11,417 bases of DNA. Source: Planctomycetota bacterium. Lineage in GTDB: Bacteria > Planctomycetota > Phycisphaerae > WQYP01. Below, in pieces: positions 1 through 7,863 of this stretch. Where the stretch lies: the NCBI GenBank assembly GCA_021818565.1, contig JAKATV010000021.1, positions 1 through 11,417 on the forward strand, given 5' to 3'. The position numbers and the translations under genes were made by a program. Position 1 is the first letter of the stretch; every line of letters starts with the position of its first letter. Under the pieces are notes generated by a model. That model did not search any database. It had not been told where the DNA came from and saw only the letters and a list, made by a program, of their open reading frames with translations.

Positions 1-457
1 GTTTTCCCTTTATTCGGTCTTTTTCGTCTTTATGACGTTCTGGGACAGAACGATTTATTGGGAAATTCGATCAAGCTGTCTCCCGAAAATCCACGCAGCC
101 CTGAAAACTAAAAGGCCCTGGTTACCCCCCTGCGGTGAATCCCCGTCGTCGTCGTTAATCTGAGCCCATCGGTGTAACCAGTGGATAAATCGGGCAGTTG
201 CGAGAGGTTGGGAATTTGCATTTAGCCTCGTGCATTCTTTGAAAACGGATACACAGATTTCGAGGATTGCACATTTTTTTTTGAAGCGGGTGGTTACGGC
301 GAGCTGGATGCCGGTCCGGCACACCGATGGGGTGGACCCTACCGTCGGTATCGCTGGCGGCTTTCTGGGGATTTTTTTTTGGGGGGGGGCTGCGTGGTGG
401 TACCGGACGGTTGGATTGGTACGCATCCACTTGGCCTTAATGCGCTGTGAACGCTGA
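1..457. other. Gene-free stretch downstream of the ABC operon
   Basis: No reading frame here looks like a real protein. The longest open frames (75-123 codons, both strands) have no recognisable motif, no good ribosome binding site and odd compositions produced by the homopolymer tracts. Visible structure: a 7-bp inverted repeat with 3-nt loop at 36-52, a long-loop 8-bp inverted repeat at 118-125/174-181 enclosing four CGT triplets (144-155), a T9 run at 274-282, a 6-bp inverted repeat at 309-321, and a T9 run (372-380) directly followed by G9 (381-389). The minus-strand operon ends at 458, so this is its 3' flank. It could hold a remnant of an older gene or an unrecognised small RNA, but nothing supports either firmly. 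Confidence 0.6.
36..52. repeat. Short perfect hairpin, possible terminator
   Basis: CGTTCTG (36-42) and CAGAACG (46-52) are perfect inverted arms around a 3-nt loop. On the plus strand an AT-rich ATTTATT follows. On the minus strand, the direction of the upstream ABC operon, no clear U-tract follows. It may end a transcript, but it lies about 400 nt beyond the operon's last stop codon, so the assignment is weak. Confidence 0.3.
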
Positions 458-2419
458 CTATTTGTGCGGCCTCAGCAGGGACTGCACGGCGGACACCAGA
501 CTGGATTTCGGCTGGAATATCCATGCGGGATTCTGGGGTGCTTGGCCAGTCTGTACAAGTTCCGCGCGCCATTGGGTTTTCACGGCGGCCTGTTTGTTTT
601 TGGCAGTTGTTTTACTGCCGACGGCCTTCGCCGGGATAATTGTGTTCCAAATTGTCAGCACATCATGTTGCGTGATCGCTTGCGCCTTGGCCGGGGCGGC
701 GGGCTTTTTCGTTGCCGGCGCGGCGCTCGGCACAGATTTGTTAAAGTGCAAGAGCGTTATGTCCATAGTAATGGGTGGAACGGATGACACCATGCGGGTG
801 TTAATAAACCATTTTTTGGCCTGCAAGGGCTTCCAGGCCGCCAGGAGATTATTTACCGCCGCAGCTTCCGCAGGCGTTTTAGCATTGAGCAACCATTTAC
901 CGCTGACGTGTTGCAGGGCAACGGTTTGGCCCGCATGGCGCAATGCGATACGCTGAATTTTATCACCCGTAAGATCAGCCACGGTTTTGTTGCGTAAAGC
1001 CGTGAGTTGCGGCAGCAACTCCTTGACGGCGGCGGGGCTGACTAAATACACGCTGGGCCATTGCGCGAGTTTTACCGGCATCAAACCGGATTTTTGCAAC
1101 GTGCCCAAAGCAATCTCAATGGGGTGAATATGACCGGTAAGTGTAATGTTCCAGCGAGCGCTGGGGCGGCTTAAGCCCAGGGCGGTCAAATTCCGCGGCG
1201 CATCAATAAATCGTTTGGCCTTCACAGAATGCAAATCTGTAAGCAGTTTACTGACCGCCGCGTTGTCCGCGGTTTCGCGCTGCGTTGGAGATGTATTTAG
1301 CACCCATTTTCCACTGATTTTACCAAGTGTGAGGACGGCGGGCGTATTGCCGGTAACCCCGATGCGGCGGGTGATAGTAATCTTTGACGCCTCCGTGGCA
1401 ACATCCGCCGCCACGAGGTGATGGTCGCGCAGTTTATTAAAGCTTTGATTCATCTGAGTAAAGGATGTGTTACGCACCACGCACACGCCGGGGTTATAAC
1501 TACTTTCGGCGTAGTAGAATTTTCCGGTTAAATCGGTTTTTATGCCAAAGTTAATAACCAACGGAGTTGGTGCGGGCAGCGGTTTTGACGCGGCGGCCTT
1601 GCTTTTTCCACCGACGGCGGGCAGCGGATGCGGGGGCTTGAAAGCCACGGTGATGGTAAGCGGGCTGTTTTTAAACCCGGCCCGGCTGGCGGGAACACTG
1701 GAAAATCGGTGGGCCGTAAGCAACTGCAAATTGCTGATCCAGTTGGTGACGGCGGAAGTGGCGGCCGGGGCCAAGAGTGGTTTGGTCAGCAGCCAACCTT
1801 TGCCGTGCGGAACTATCTGGATGGTTCGGCCGGCGGAGTTCAAGGTGATTTTGGCGATATTCCGCGTGTGGAAGGAAGTCAGGGAGCGATTGCGGAATTT
1901 ACGCACCGGACGATCCAGCCGGGAAAGCCAATCAGCCTTTACCACATCAATATAGGGATTATGCGATCCGGACACATGTACATACAACCGTCCCGTGGCA
2001 TTTTGTGAACCTATATTCAACGTGAATGTTTTGCCGGACTGGTTGACCACCGTTAGAACTGCTTTGGGCTTTTCCAGACCGGCCTGAGCGAGGCTGTGTG
2101 ACCCGCTGGAAGAGATTCGGTTACGGTAACGCCATTTCAAATCCGCCAAGGTGCTGGCCAGATCGCCGATGGCGTAATCGCGTCCGCGAGCCTTGATAGG
2201 GCTGACAATCAGCCAATGGGTACCAACATGCTTAAACGCCAACTCCGGGCCGGACGCCGGCTTGTACGAAAAGCGTTGCAGCGATGTCGGGTGCGGCGTA
2301 AAGACATATTGATTCTTGGTGGGGTGCGCCGACGGTTTAGGCTGACGGCTCACATACGCCACGATTCCCACAAGAATGATGAGAATTAAAAGTACGGCTA
2401 TGGTTAATCGCGAATTCAT
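458..2419 (-). CDS. DUF4340 domain protein, last gene of the Gld-like ABC operon
   Basis: A 653-residue protein of the DUF4340 type, a family regularly found downstream of GldG-like ABC components; its biochemical role is not established. An N-terminal membrane anchor (about residues 5-24) is followed by a long, probably periplasmic part. It shows about four copies of the family's repeating unit, each with a Trp-hydrophobic core: HWLIVSP near residue 69, GWLLTKP near 209, KWVLNTSP near 372 and KWLLNAKTP near 509. After each comes a helix of the type 'nnLLxxLxxLxAkrF'. The third copy also has the typical 'LTALGLSRP' segment. Low-complexity Ala/Pro/Lys linkers lie near residues 270-285 and 565-580. 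The start at 2419 is chosen over the ATG at 2428 because AAGGA lies 8 nt upstream of 2419, whereas 2428 falls inside that Shine-Dalgarno region. The gap to the preceding gldG-like gene is 64 nt, so co-transcription is likely. Confidence 0.85.
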   Translation of the reverse strand: MNSRLTIAVLLILIILVGIVAYVSRQPKPSAHPTKNQYVFTPHPTSLQRFSYKPASGPELAFKHVGTHWLIVSPIKARGRDYAIGDLASTLADLKWRYRNRISSSGSHSLAQAGLEKPKAVLTVVNQSGKTFTLNIGSQNATGRLYVHVSGSHNPYIDVVKADWLSRLDRPVRKFRNRSLTSFHTRNIAKITLNSAGRTIQIVPHGKGWLLTKPLLAPAATSAVTNWISNLQLLTAHRFSSVPASRAGFKNSPLTITVAFKPPHPLPAVGGKSKAAASKPLPAPTPLVINFGIKTDLTGKFYYAESSYNPGVCVVRNTSFTQMNQSFNKLRDHHLVAADVATEASKITITRRIGVTGNTPAVLTLGKISGKWVLNTSPTQRETADNAAVSKLLTDLHSVKAKRFIDAPRNLTALGLSRPSARWNITLTGHIHPIEIALGTLQKSGLMPVKLAQWPSVYLVSPAAVKELLPQLTALRNKTVADLTGDKIQRIALRHAGQTVALQHVSGKWLLNAKTPAEAAAVNNLLAAWKPLQAKKWFINTRMVSSVPPITMDITLLHFNKSVPSAAPATKKPAAPAKAQAITQHDVLTIWNTIIPAKAVGSKTTAKNKQAAVKTQWRAELVQTGQAPQNPAWIFQPKSSLVSAVQSLLRPHK

Positions 2420-2483
2420 TATAAGCATCCTTCTTGGATATTTATTGGTAACTTCAGGTCTATTGCCAATCGATGGCTCCGGC

Positions 2484-4622
2484 CTATATTCGCCGGCGCG
2501 CTACAAACACCATCAACCCAACGGCAATGGCCAGAATCGCCGGCATGGCAAAACTGCTCAGCCGGACAAATGCTTCTTCAGTACCGCTCATACGTTTAAT
2601 ACGCAGCGCGACTGTCGCCCGCGGACTGGCGGCAATCAGATGTGATTGGTGGGCCAGCCAGTAGATACTGTTCATAAACAGTTCCGCGTTACCGGGAAAA
2701 TTGGAAATCAGAGTCAGTTGGCCATTGGAAATGGCGGGCGTTGAAGCATTAATTAATCCATCGGTAATAAACATTACGTTACCAATGGCCACCACGCGGT
2801 TCGCGGCCTTATCAGCCATGACTCCTAATGGCACCGGCGCTTTGAGATCCGTGGATGGATTAAACGCGGCATTGGGCGCGGCAGGTTGGGTCTGGCCGAA
2901 AACATTCGGACTGGCGGAGGTTTGGAGGAATATTTTTGCTGTGACGCCTTTGGGTTGCGGTGCCATAACACCAACATACGTGGGCGAAAGAATAAATGAG
3001 CCATCCTGCCCCTGCGTGCCGGCCAGCATGGCTGCCAGGGACTCAATGGGTTTGGTGATAATGGTATCCGGATAATCCGCAATCTGAATTTGCGGAACAT
3101 CCAGATGATGTCCCCCCTGCACCGCTACCCGCTGCACAACCTGGTACGTGCTGCGCAGGCGAATACCGTATTGCGCTAGAATGCTCTTATAAGGTATCTG
3201 TCCCTGGGTCATCATCATCAACTGCGGCGGCATGGCGCTAAGTAGAAACAGTGCGTTACCCCCTTGTGCCAATTGCTGGCTGATTTTCTGCTCCAGCATC
3301 GTATACATCATGCCACCCATCTGGGCCATCTGACCCGATGGCGGCAAATCCAGCACAACCCAGATGACGCCTTTGCCTATGGCCGGTGGATTTTCCCCCG
3401 CAGTGGGCGCTTGCGGGTTGCCGCCCGGTCCGGGCGACCATTGATACACCTTGAAGTTATTTTGCCGCAGCATTTTCGCGGCAGCGGTAAATGGCCCGCC
3501 GGCGGAAATCAGATTCATGGAATTAACGCTGACAAACACCACTTTGGTACGGTGTTTTTCCGTCATGGCCAAAAGCGCGGAATTGACCGCCTGCTCACCC
3601 TGAAACGTATATTGCAACCGGCCCTGACCGGGATTTCCCTGGGGAAGAAACAACTGATTACGCGGCAGTACTTTAACAATTTTCGGGCCGATGACAATCA
3701 GGGAATCAGCATGCAATTCGCTAAGCACATTGCCGGCCTTCACCGGCTTAAGAGCGGCTAAACGTGTGGTGTAGGACTTTATTTTTGCGGCCTGTTTTTT
3801 AAATTCGGCGGCATTTTTCTTCAGCAGTGTTTGAATTAATGGACTGAAGGCGGCAATGACATTTTTTTTAGTTAATGCCTCAAACTGCTGCTGAATATTT
3901 TCCAGGTTGGAAGCCAGAGAGGTTGTCAGCGTGGGCCAATCAGGCAGCGGATTTTTACGGGCCGCTGTGATTTTCCGCTGCAAGCGGGCAACAATCCGCG
4001 GTACGCCGGCACTGTGGCTGAAGCTCATTTGCAACGTGGCGAAATTATCCGATTGATCATTGGTTGCGGCAACCGCGGGGTTGCTTTCCAAGGCATCAAT
4101 CTGCTTCGCTTGTGCCGCAGAGAATTTAAGCAGCTCCGCCGCCAGCGGTTGGAACTGATCCACGGCCTTGCGGTAGGCGGCGAACTGGCCGCCGAATCGC
4201 TTGCGAATTTTACGCTTTAGCGCATTGAGTGTGGCGGGTTTATATTGCACGACCTGCGACGAGGCGTTGGCGTATTCGCGAATAAGCTGCTGAATTTTCA
4301 GCCCCTGCGTTCGTTCCCCAGGATCGGCATCCAGGGATGTCGGAAATTCATTGACCAGATAAAACTTTTTGCCGGTTTTATCCACGAGCTTTAACAGATT
4401 AAGCGTTTTAGGAGATAAGGAATAAATACCGCCCGTGGTGCAATCCTTGGAATAATTAAAACGCACCGACAGCCAGTCTACAAATATGACAACCAGCACC
4501 GCGGCGAGGATTAATACCGCGGTGTTGGAACCGTAAATGGATCGGCGTTTACTGGCGTTCCACGCCGGTTTACCGGTCGTGGAAGCCGCCGTCGTTTTAT
4601 CATTATTTTCCGCTTCAGCCAT
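2484..4622 (-). CDS. GldG-family ABC transporter auxiliary protein
   Basis: A 712-residue GldG-like protein (ABC_transp_aux / 'Gldg family' type). Residues about 34-51 form a transmembrane helix after a polar, Lys/Thr-rich N-terminus. Next comes the family's characteristic region just outside the membrane (around residues 55-80, 'IYSLSPKTLNLLKLV'), then a large extracytoplasmic domain. Its middle third is charged and helical with coiled-coil potential, and a C-terminal helix (about 691-708) ends in RRRI. This two-anchor topology is typical of GldG proteins, which are thought to work with the permease and ATPase, though the substrate is unknown. A Gln/Met-rich segment ('QMAQMGGMMYTMLEQ') lies in the second half. 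GGAG lies 12 nt before the ATG at 4622, a long spacing. The gene sits between the permease (82 nt upstream) and the DUF4340 gene (64 nt downstream). Confidence 0.85.
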   Translation of the reverse strand: MAEAENNDKTTAASTTGKPAWNASKRRSIYGSNTAVLILAAVLVVIFVDWLSVRFNYSKDCTTGGIYSLSPKTLNLLKLVDKTGKKFYLVNEFPTSLDADPGERTQGLKIQQLIREYANASSQVVQYKPATLNALKRKIRKRFGGQFAAYRKAVDQFQPLAAELLKFSAAQAKQIDALESNPAVAATNDQSDNFATLQMSFSHSAGVPRIVARLQRKITAARKNPLPDWPTLTTSLASNLENIQQQFEALTKKNVIAAFSPLIQTLLKKNAAEFKKQAAKIKSYTTRLAALKPVKAGNVLSELHADSLIVIGPKIVKVLPRNQLFLPQGNPGQGRLQYTFQGEQAVNSALLAMTEKHRTKVVFVSVNSMNLISAGGPFTAAAKMLRQNNFKVYQWSPGPGGNPQAPTAGENPPAIGKGVIWVVLDLPPSGQMAQMGGMMYTMLEQKISQQLAQGGNALFLLSAMPPQLMMMTQGQIPYKSILAQYGIRLRSTYQVVQRVAVQGGHHLDVPQIQIADYPDTIITKPIESLAAMLAGTQGQDGSFILSPTYVGVMAPQPKGVTAKIFLQTSASPNVFGQTQPAAPNAAFNPSTDLKAPVPLGVMADKAANRVVAIGNVMFITDGLINASTPAISNGQLTLISNFPGNAELFMNSIYWLAHQSHLIAASPRATVALRIKRMSGTEEAFVRLSSFAMPAILAIAVGLMVFVARRRI

Positions 4623-4704
4623 AGTAAATTAAATCTCCAATCACGCCAATTCCCTCTCCAAGTGATAATTCTTTACTCATTACTCGTTATTTATTAATTA
4701 GCCA

Positions 4705-5451
4705 TTATCGCCATTTGCGGCTTTCCAGTACAACGTAAGTTAAAAACAAAAACAGTCCCGCCCCGGTAAGGAAAAAAACAATGTTTTGGCTGTCCAAAAT
4801 GCCGCGGGAAAAATTCACCATGTGCGGTTCAATCGCCAGATACCGCAACACATGCCGCAGCGTGCGCAGCCACGCCCATGAAACGCCCAGAGCTGAACCG
4901 AGAAAATACGATATGGCCTGGAACAAAATTCCCAGGGCAACGAGTGTGACGCAACTGCTCATGGCGGCAAGAATCTGATGCTGGGTGCACGCTGAAAAAA
5001 ATAAACCGATGGAGACCATGAGCATGCCCATGAGCAGCAATCCCAGATAACTGGTCAGCACCGTCATGTAATCCGGCCGACCAAAAAGTGAAAGAATCAG
5101 AATAAATATCAGGCTCGAGGCGATGACCACGCAGTAAAACCCCATCGCTCCGAGAAATTTCCCCATCAGCAGTTGAAAATCCGTGATCGGGCTGGTGCGC
5201 AGCGTTTCAATGCGGCCGGAGCGGTATTCTTCGGAAAACAGCGACATGGTCATAAACGGCACAACAAATATCAGAATCAGATGATTCCATTGAAACATCG
5301 GGCCGGGATCGGCAATGGCCCCCGGCTGCAAGACCAGCAATGAAAATAAAAGTCCGACGAACAACAGGTAAATCGCCAGCACAATATAACCAATGGGGGA
5401 ATAAAATAGCCCGGTGATTTCGCGCCTGGCCAGGGCCAATGTTGTTGACAT
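4705..5451 (-). CDS. ABC transporter permease, GldF-like
   Basis: A 248-residue ABC-2 type permease with about six hydrophobic helices. The first is in 'PIGYIVLAIYLLFVGLLF' (residues 19-36), the second in the 'LILIFVVPFMTMSLF' segment, then two long pairs and a final helix before 'VVLESRKWR'. The 'FSEEYRSGRIETLRTSPI' stretch after the second helix is the conserved cytoplasmic loop of GldF/ABC-2 permeases. It would form the membrane channel with the ATPase encoded upstream. I chose the ATG at 5451, with GGAG 8 nt upstream. An in-frame ATG at 5487 would add 12 polar residues (MFRRPRNYGELD) but has no good Shine-Dalgarno. It lies 70 nt downstream of the ATPase gene on the same strand. What it exports or moves is unknown. 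Confidence 0.88.
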   Translation of the reverse strand: MSTTLALARREITGLFYSPIGYIVLAIYLLFVGLLFSLLVLQPGAIADPGPMFQWNHLILIFVVPFMTMSLFSEEYRSGRIETLRTSPITDFQLLMGKFLGAMGFYCVVIASSLIFILILSLFGRPDYMTVLTSYLGLLLMGMLMVSIGLFFSACTQHQILAAMSSCVTLVALGILFQAISYFLGSALGVSWAWLRTLRHVLRYLAIEPHMVNFSRGILDSQNIVFFLTGAGLFLFLTYVVLESRKWR

Positions 5452-5521
5452 ATCCAATTCTCCATAATTCCGCGGCCGCCGAAACATCCGTATGGCTTCA
5501 ACTGCGGATTATAAACGTCCA

Positions 5522-6490
5522 TCAGGCTGCCGCCGCCGCGCCTGGATCGGTAATTTGCACAAAAAATTCTTCGAGGCTTGCGCCCGCTGACCGCATTTCG
5601 CGTAAGGCCCACCCCCGCTGTTGCACCATCGCGGCAATTTGTTCGCGCATGGCACCGTCGAGCTTGCCGGAAAGTTCCACCGCGCACACGGCATTATCGG
5701 AAATGATTCGCGCCTGTTCAATGCCCGGCAACGCCGCTAGAGCGGTGCGTATCTGATCCGCCGGCCCGCGTAGTTCCAGCACCAGACGGGCACCCGAGCC
5801 GCGCTGGGCACATTGCTGTTTCAATTCCTCCGGCGAACCTTGCGCTAAAATTTTGCCGCGACCGATGATAATAACTTTCCGGCACACCAGTTCCACTTCC
5901 GAAAGTATATGGGTGGAAAGCAGTACCGTGTGCAATCCGGCAAGATTGGCGATGAGCTTGCGCGTTTCACGAATTTGCGAGGGATCTAAACCGACGGTCG
6001 GCTCATCCAGCACCAGCACGGGGGGATTGTGCAACAACGCATCGGCAATGCCCAGGCGTTGCCGATACCCTTTGGAAAGCTTGGAGATCGGCCAGCGTTT
6101 ACGATCCGAAAGCCAGCAAAGTTCCGTTACTTCGTCAATACGCTTTTTTATACTGCCCCGATCCATCCCGCGCAAGCGACCGCGAAATTGCAAATATTCG
6201 GCCACCCGCATTTCCAGATACAGCGGCGCATTTTCCGGCAAATAGCCCAGATTTTTTCGTACCTTCAGCGAATCATGAAATACATCAAAGCCCCCCACGC
6301 GGGCGGTGCCGCTGGTGGGCGGCATAAAGCAAGTCAGCATCCGAATGGTGGTAGTTTTCCCCGCACCATTGGGGCCTAAGAACCCCACGACCATTCCTTT
6401 AGGTACGGCAAAGCTGATATTATCCACAGCCAAAAATTTGCCGTAGGCTTTGGTCAACTGCTCAACGACAATTTCCGCAGGTTGCGACAT
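5522..6490 (-). CDS. ABC transporter ATP-binding protein, GldA-like
   Basis: A 322-residue cytoplasmic ATPase that would power the downstream permease. All nucleotide-binding motifs are intact: Walker A GPNGAGKT (residues 39-46), the Q-loop region 'LGYLPENAPLY' (81-91), signature LSKGY (138-142), Walker B VLVLDEP (158-164, catalytic Glu163), D-loop GLDP (167-170) and H-loop His194. In the Q-loop the usual Gln is replaced by the 'YLPE' form common in GldA-like proteins. Residues after about 220 form a C-terminal domain of the kind found in ABC-2 ATPases. GAGGAG about 6 nt before the ATG at 6490 is a strong ribosome binding site. It is the first gene of the four-gene minus-strand operon; the next three supply a permease, a GldG-like protein and a DUF4340 protein. 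Confidence 0.92.
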   Translation of the reverse strand: MSQPAEIVVEQLTKAYGKFLAVDNISFAVPKGMVVGFLGPNGAGKTTTIRMLTCFMPPTSGTARVGGFDVFHDSLKVRKNLGYLPENAPLYLEMRVAEYLQFRGRLRGMDRGSIKKRIDEVTELCWLSDRKRWPISKLSKGYRQRLGIADALLHNPPVLVLDEPTVGLDPSQIRETRKLIANLAGLHTVLLSTHILSEVELVCRKVIIIGRGKILAQGSPEELKQQCAQRGSGARLVLELRGPADQIRTALAALPGIEQARIISDNAVCAVELSGKLDGAMREQIAAMVQQRGWALREMRSAGASLEEFFVQITDPGAAAAA

Positions 6491-6552
6491 TCAGTTCTCC
6501 TCGTGGGCAAATCCAAGCCCCATTGTTCCGCCGGGGAAATTTATAGCCCCTT

Positions 6553-6581
6553 TTCCTACAGTGCACTGTACGAAAAGTCAA
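6553..6581 (-). promoter_or_regulatory. Candidate ABC-operon promoter with internal palindromic operator
   Basis: Reading the minus strand, TTGACT (6581-6576) resembles a sigma-70 -35 box. Seventeen bases later TAGGAA (6558-6553) sits at the -10 position, though it matches TATAAT poorly. The spacer is almost filled by TACAGTGCACTGTA (6557-6570), a perfect 14-bp palindrome. A dimeric repressor bound between -35 and -10 would block transcription, so this is a plausible operator for the ABC operon 63 nt downstream. A better TATAAA (6544-6539) lies about 30 nt from TTGACT and is not correctly spaced. The regulator is not in the window. Confidence 0.4.
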
Positions 6582-6653
6582 CCGAAATGGTTTGGTGAAA
6601 CTTCGTGGTGCACGGGATGCAAGGCCGCAGGAAACTGTTAGAATAGGTTCGCT

Positions 6654-6659
6654 TATACT
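6654..6659 (+). promoter_or_regulatory. Candidate -10 box for the ATPase-Toprim cassette
   Basis: TATACT matches the sigma-70 -10 consensus at five of six positions and lies 85 nt upstream of the ATPase start codon. No good -35 box sits 16-18 nt upstream, so an activator or another sigma factor would be needed. Weak call. Confidence 0.25.
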
Positions 6660-6665
6660 GCCCAG

Positions 6666-6750
6666 CGCCGCATGATCCTGGACTGCTGTGGTCTAGGAAG
6701 CTATTTAACCCGGCGGTACTGAACAAGACCGGTGAGGTCGCCGCATGATC
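6666..6750 (+). repeat. Direct repeat of a 12-bp start-codon motif, with a 16-codon leader frame
   Basis: CGCCGCATGATC occurs exactly at 6666-6677 and again at 6739-6750. The second copy carries the ATG of the ATPase gene (6745). The first copy carries an ATG (6672) that opens a 16-residue frame ending at 6722, 22 nt before the ATPase start. Only the second copy has a clear Shine-Dalgarno (GTGAGGT, about 7 nt before 6745), so 6745 is taken as the real start. The repeat may be chance, a duplication scar or a leader peptide. Confidence 0.35.
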
Positions 6751-7863
6751 GATTTGCTGACGCTGAAGAATTACAAAACGTTCAAGCGCCTTGCGCTGGG
6801 ACAATTTTCGCGCTTTACGCTGTTAGGCGGAATGAACGACGTGGGCAAAACTAGCATTTTGACAGCAATTTACATCTACACCGCCCGGCTGCAGCCCGCC
6901 ATGGCGAATCTGGCTGCGATGCGATCCCAGAATAGCCCCACTTGGGCGGAAACGTATTTTCACGGATTTAGCCCGTCTGCGGAAAAACAGATCGAAATCG
7001 GCGTTGTCCGGTCAGGTGTGTCGGGGCGGGTGGAGATTCAATACGACCCAGCGGTACAGGTCGGCGCGTTATTGGATAACGGCTTGCAAAATCGACTGCC
7101 TGAAAATCACCCCCCTTCCATGCTCGACCCGAGCCGGGTGGCGGCCGAATTTGGGTTAATGTCCGGCGAGCAAAATCTGCCGGCGCTTAGAATGCGGTGG
7201 TTTGAGGGCGATGAGCAGAAATCTGATATTTACTGGATGTTACCGCCCGCAAAACCGGGCATGTACGTAAAATATTCGCTCCCCGGGATTCCCGCGCCCT
7301 CCGCGTTGCTGTTTCCGTTCATGCGTGAATTGCCCGATGCCGCCGCACGGTCGCTTAGCGAATTGGTGAAGGTGGGTGCGGCAGCGGAAATAACCTCGCA
7401 TGTCAAGATGCTTTTTCCGCACATTCAGGATCTGACCCCCGTTCTCACCGAACCGGGAAAAGGAACTGTTCTAGCGGACGTCGGGCTGCCCAAGCCCGTG
7501 CCTATTTCCGAACTTGGTGAGGGGGCCAAGGAGGCATTGAACCTGATGCTCACGATCCCGCGAATTCGGGGGGGCGTACTGCTGTGCGACGAGCTTGGTG
7601 CCGGCATTCATGCCTCGATTCTGCCGAGGTTTGTCCAGTCCATTGCCGCCATCGCTGGAAAATATGACTGCCAGATCATCGCGACCACCCACAGCTACGA
7701 ATTGCTTTCCGCCGCGTATGAAGCGTTCGCCCAGGATGGCATGAACCATGGAGATTTGACCTATATACGCTTAGATCGCACCAGTTCTGCGACCGTACTG
7801 CCAACGGTTTTCAATTACGAAAAACTTGGCATCGCGCTATCCAATGATTGGGAGGTCCGTTGA
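6745..7863 (+). CDS. OLD/AAA_15-type ATPase, candidate defence ATPase
   Basis: A 372-residue soluble ATPase of the ABC/Rad50-like fold used by OLD-family proteins and related defence ATPases. It opens with the typical 'LLTLKNYKTFKRLALGQFSRFTLLGG' beta-strand pattern. Walker A is GMNDVGKT (residues 29-36), an ABC-signature-like segment is SELGEGAKE (about 255-263), Walker B is VLLCDE (278-283), and a histidine switch is in ATTHSYE (His316). The insert between Walker A and the signature is short (about 215 residues) and has no long coiled coil, so this is a compact OLD-like ATPase rather than an SMC/RecN protein. GTGAGGT lies about 7 nt before the ATG. Its stop overlaps the next start by one base (TGATG), implying translational coupling and probably a complex. 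Unlike class 1 OLD proteins it has no fused Toprim domain; that activity appears to be supplied by the next gene. Phage defence is inferred from family and architecture only. Confidence 0.85.
   Translation: MIDLLTLKNYKTFKRLALGQFSRFTLLGGMNDVGKTSILTAIYIYTARLQPAMANLAAMRSQNSPTWAETYFHGFSPSAEKQIEIGVVRSGVSGRVEIQYDPAVQVGALLDNGLQNRLPENHPPSMLDPSRVAAEFGLMSGEQNLPALRMRWFEGDEQKSDIYWMLPPAKPGMYVKYSLPGIPAPSALLFPFMRELPDAAARSLSELVKVGAAAEITSHVKMLFPHIQDLTPVLTEPGKGTVLADVGLPKPVPISELGEGAKEALNLMLTIPRIRGGVLLCDELGAGIHASILPRFVQSIAAIAGKYDCQIIATTHSYELLSAAYEAFAQDGMNHGDLTYIRLDRTSSATVLPTVFNYEKLGIALSNDWEVR

Noticed and set aside
55..430. Overlapping minus-strand frames of 91 and 123 codons
   Set aside because: Composition is that of random Pro/Arg-rich translation. 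They have no Shine-Dalgarno or recognisable domain.
230..457. 75-codon plus-strand frame at the left edge
   Set aside because: No ribosome binding site or motif. The frame crosses the T9 and T9G9 tracts, and its hydrophobic Gly/Trp part is mainly a product of them.
447..956. 169-codon plus-strand frame opposite the DUF4340 gene
   Set aside because: Antisense shadow of a well-supported gene. Its hydrophobicity mirrors the Ala/Lys-rich codons of the true frame.
2420..2428. ATG at 2428 as DUF4340 start
   Set aside because: It overlaps the Shine-Dalgarno that fits the ATG at 2419, and it has no site of its own at a usable distance.
6539..6544. TATAAA as -10 box for the ABC operon (minus strand)
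   Set aside because: No -35 element at 16-18 nt. The nearest good one, TTGACT, is about 30 nt away.
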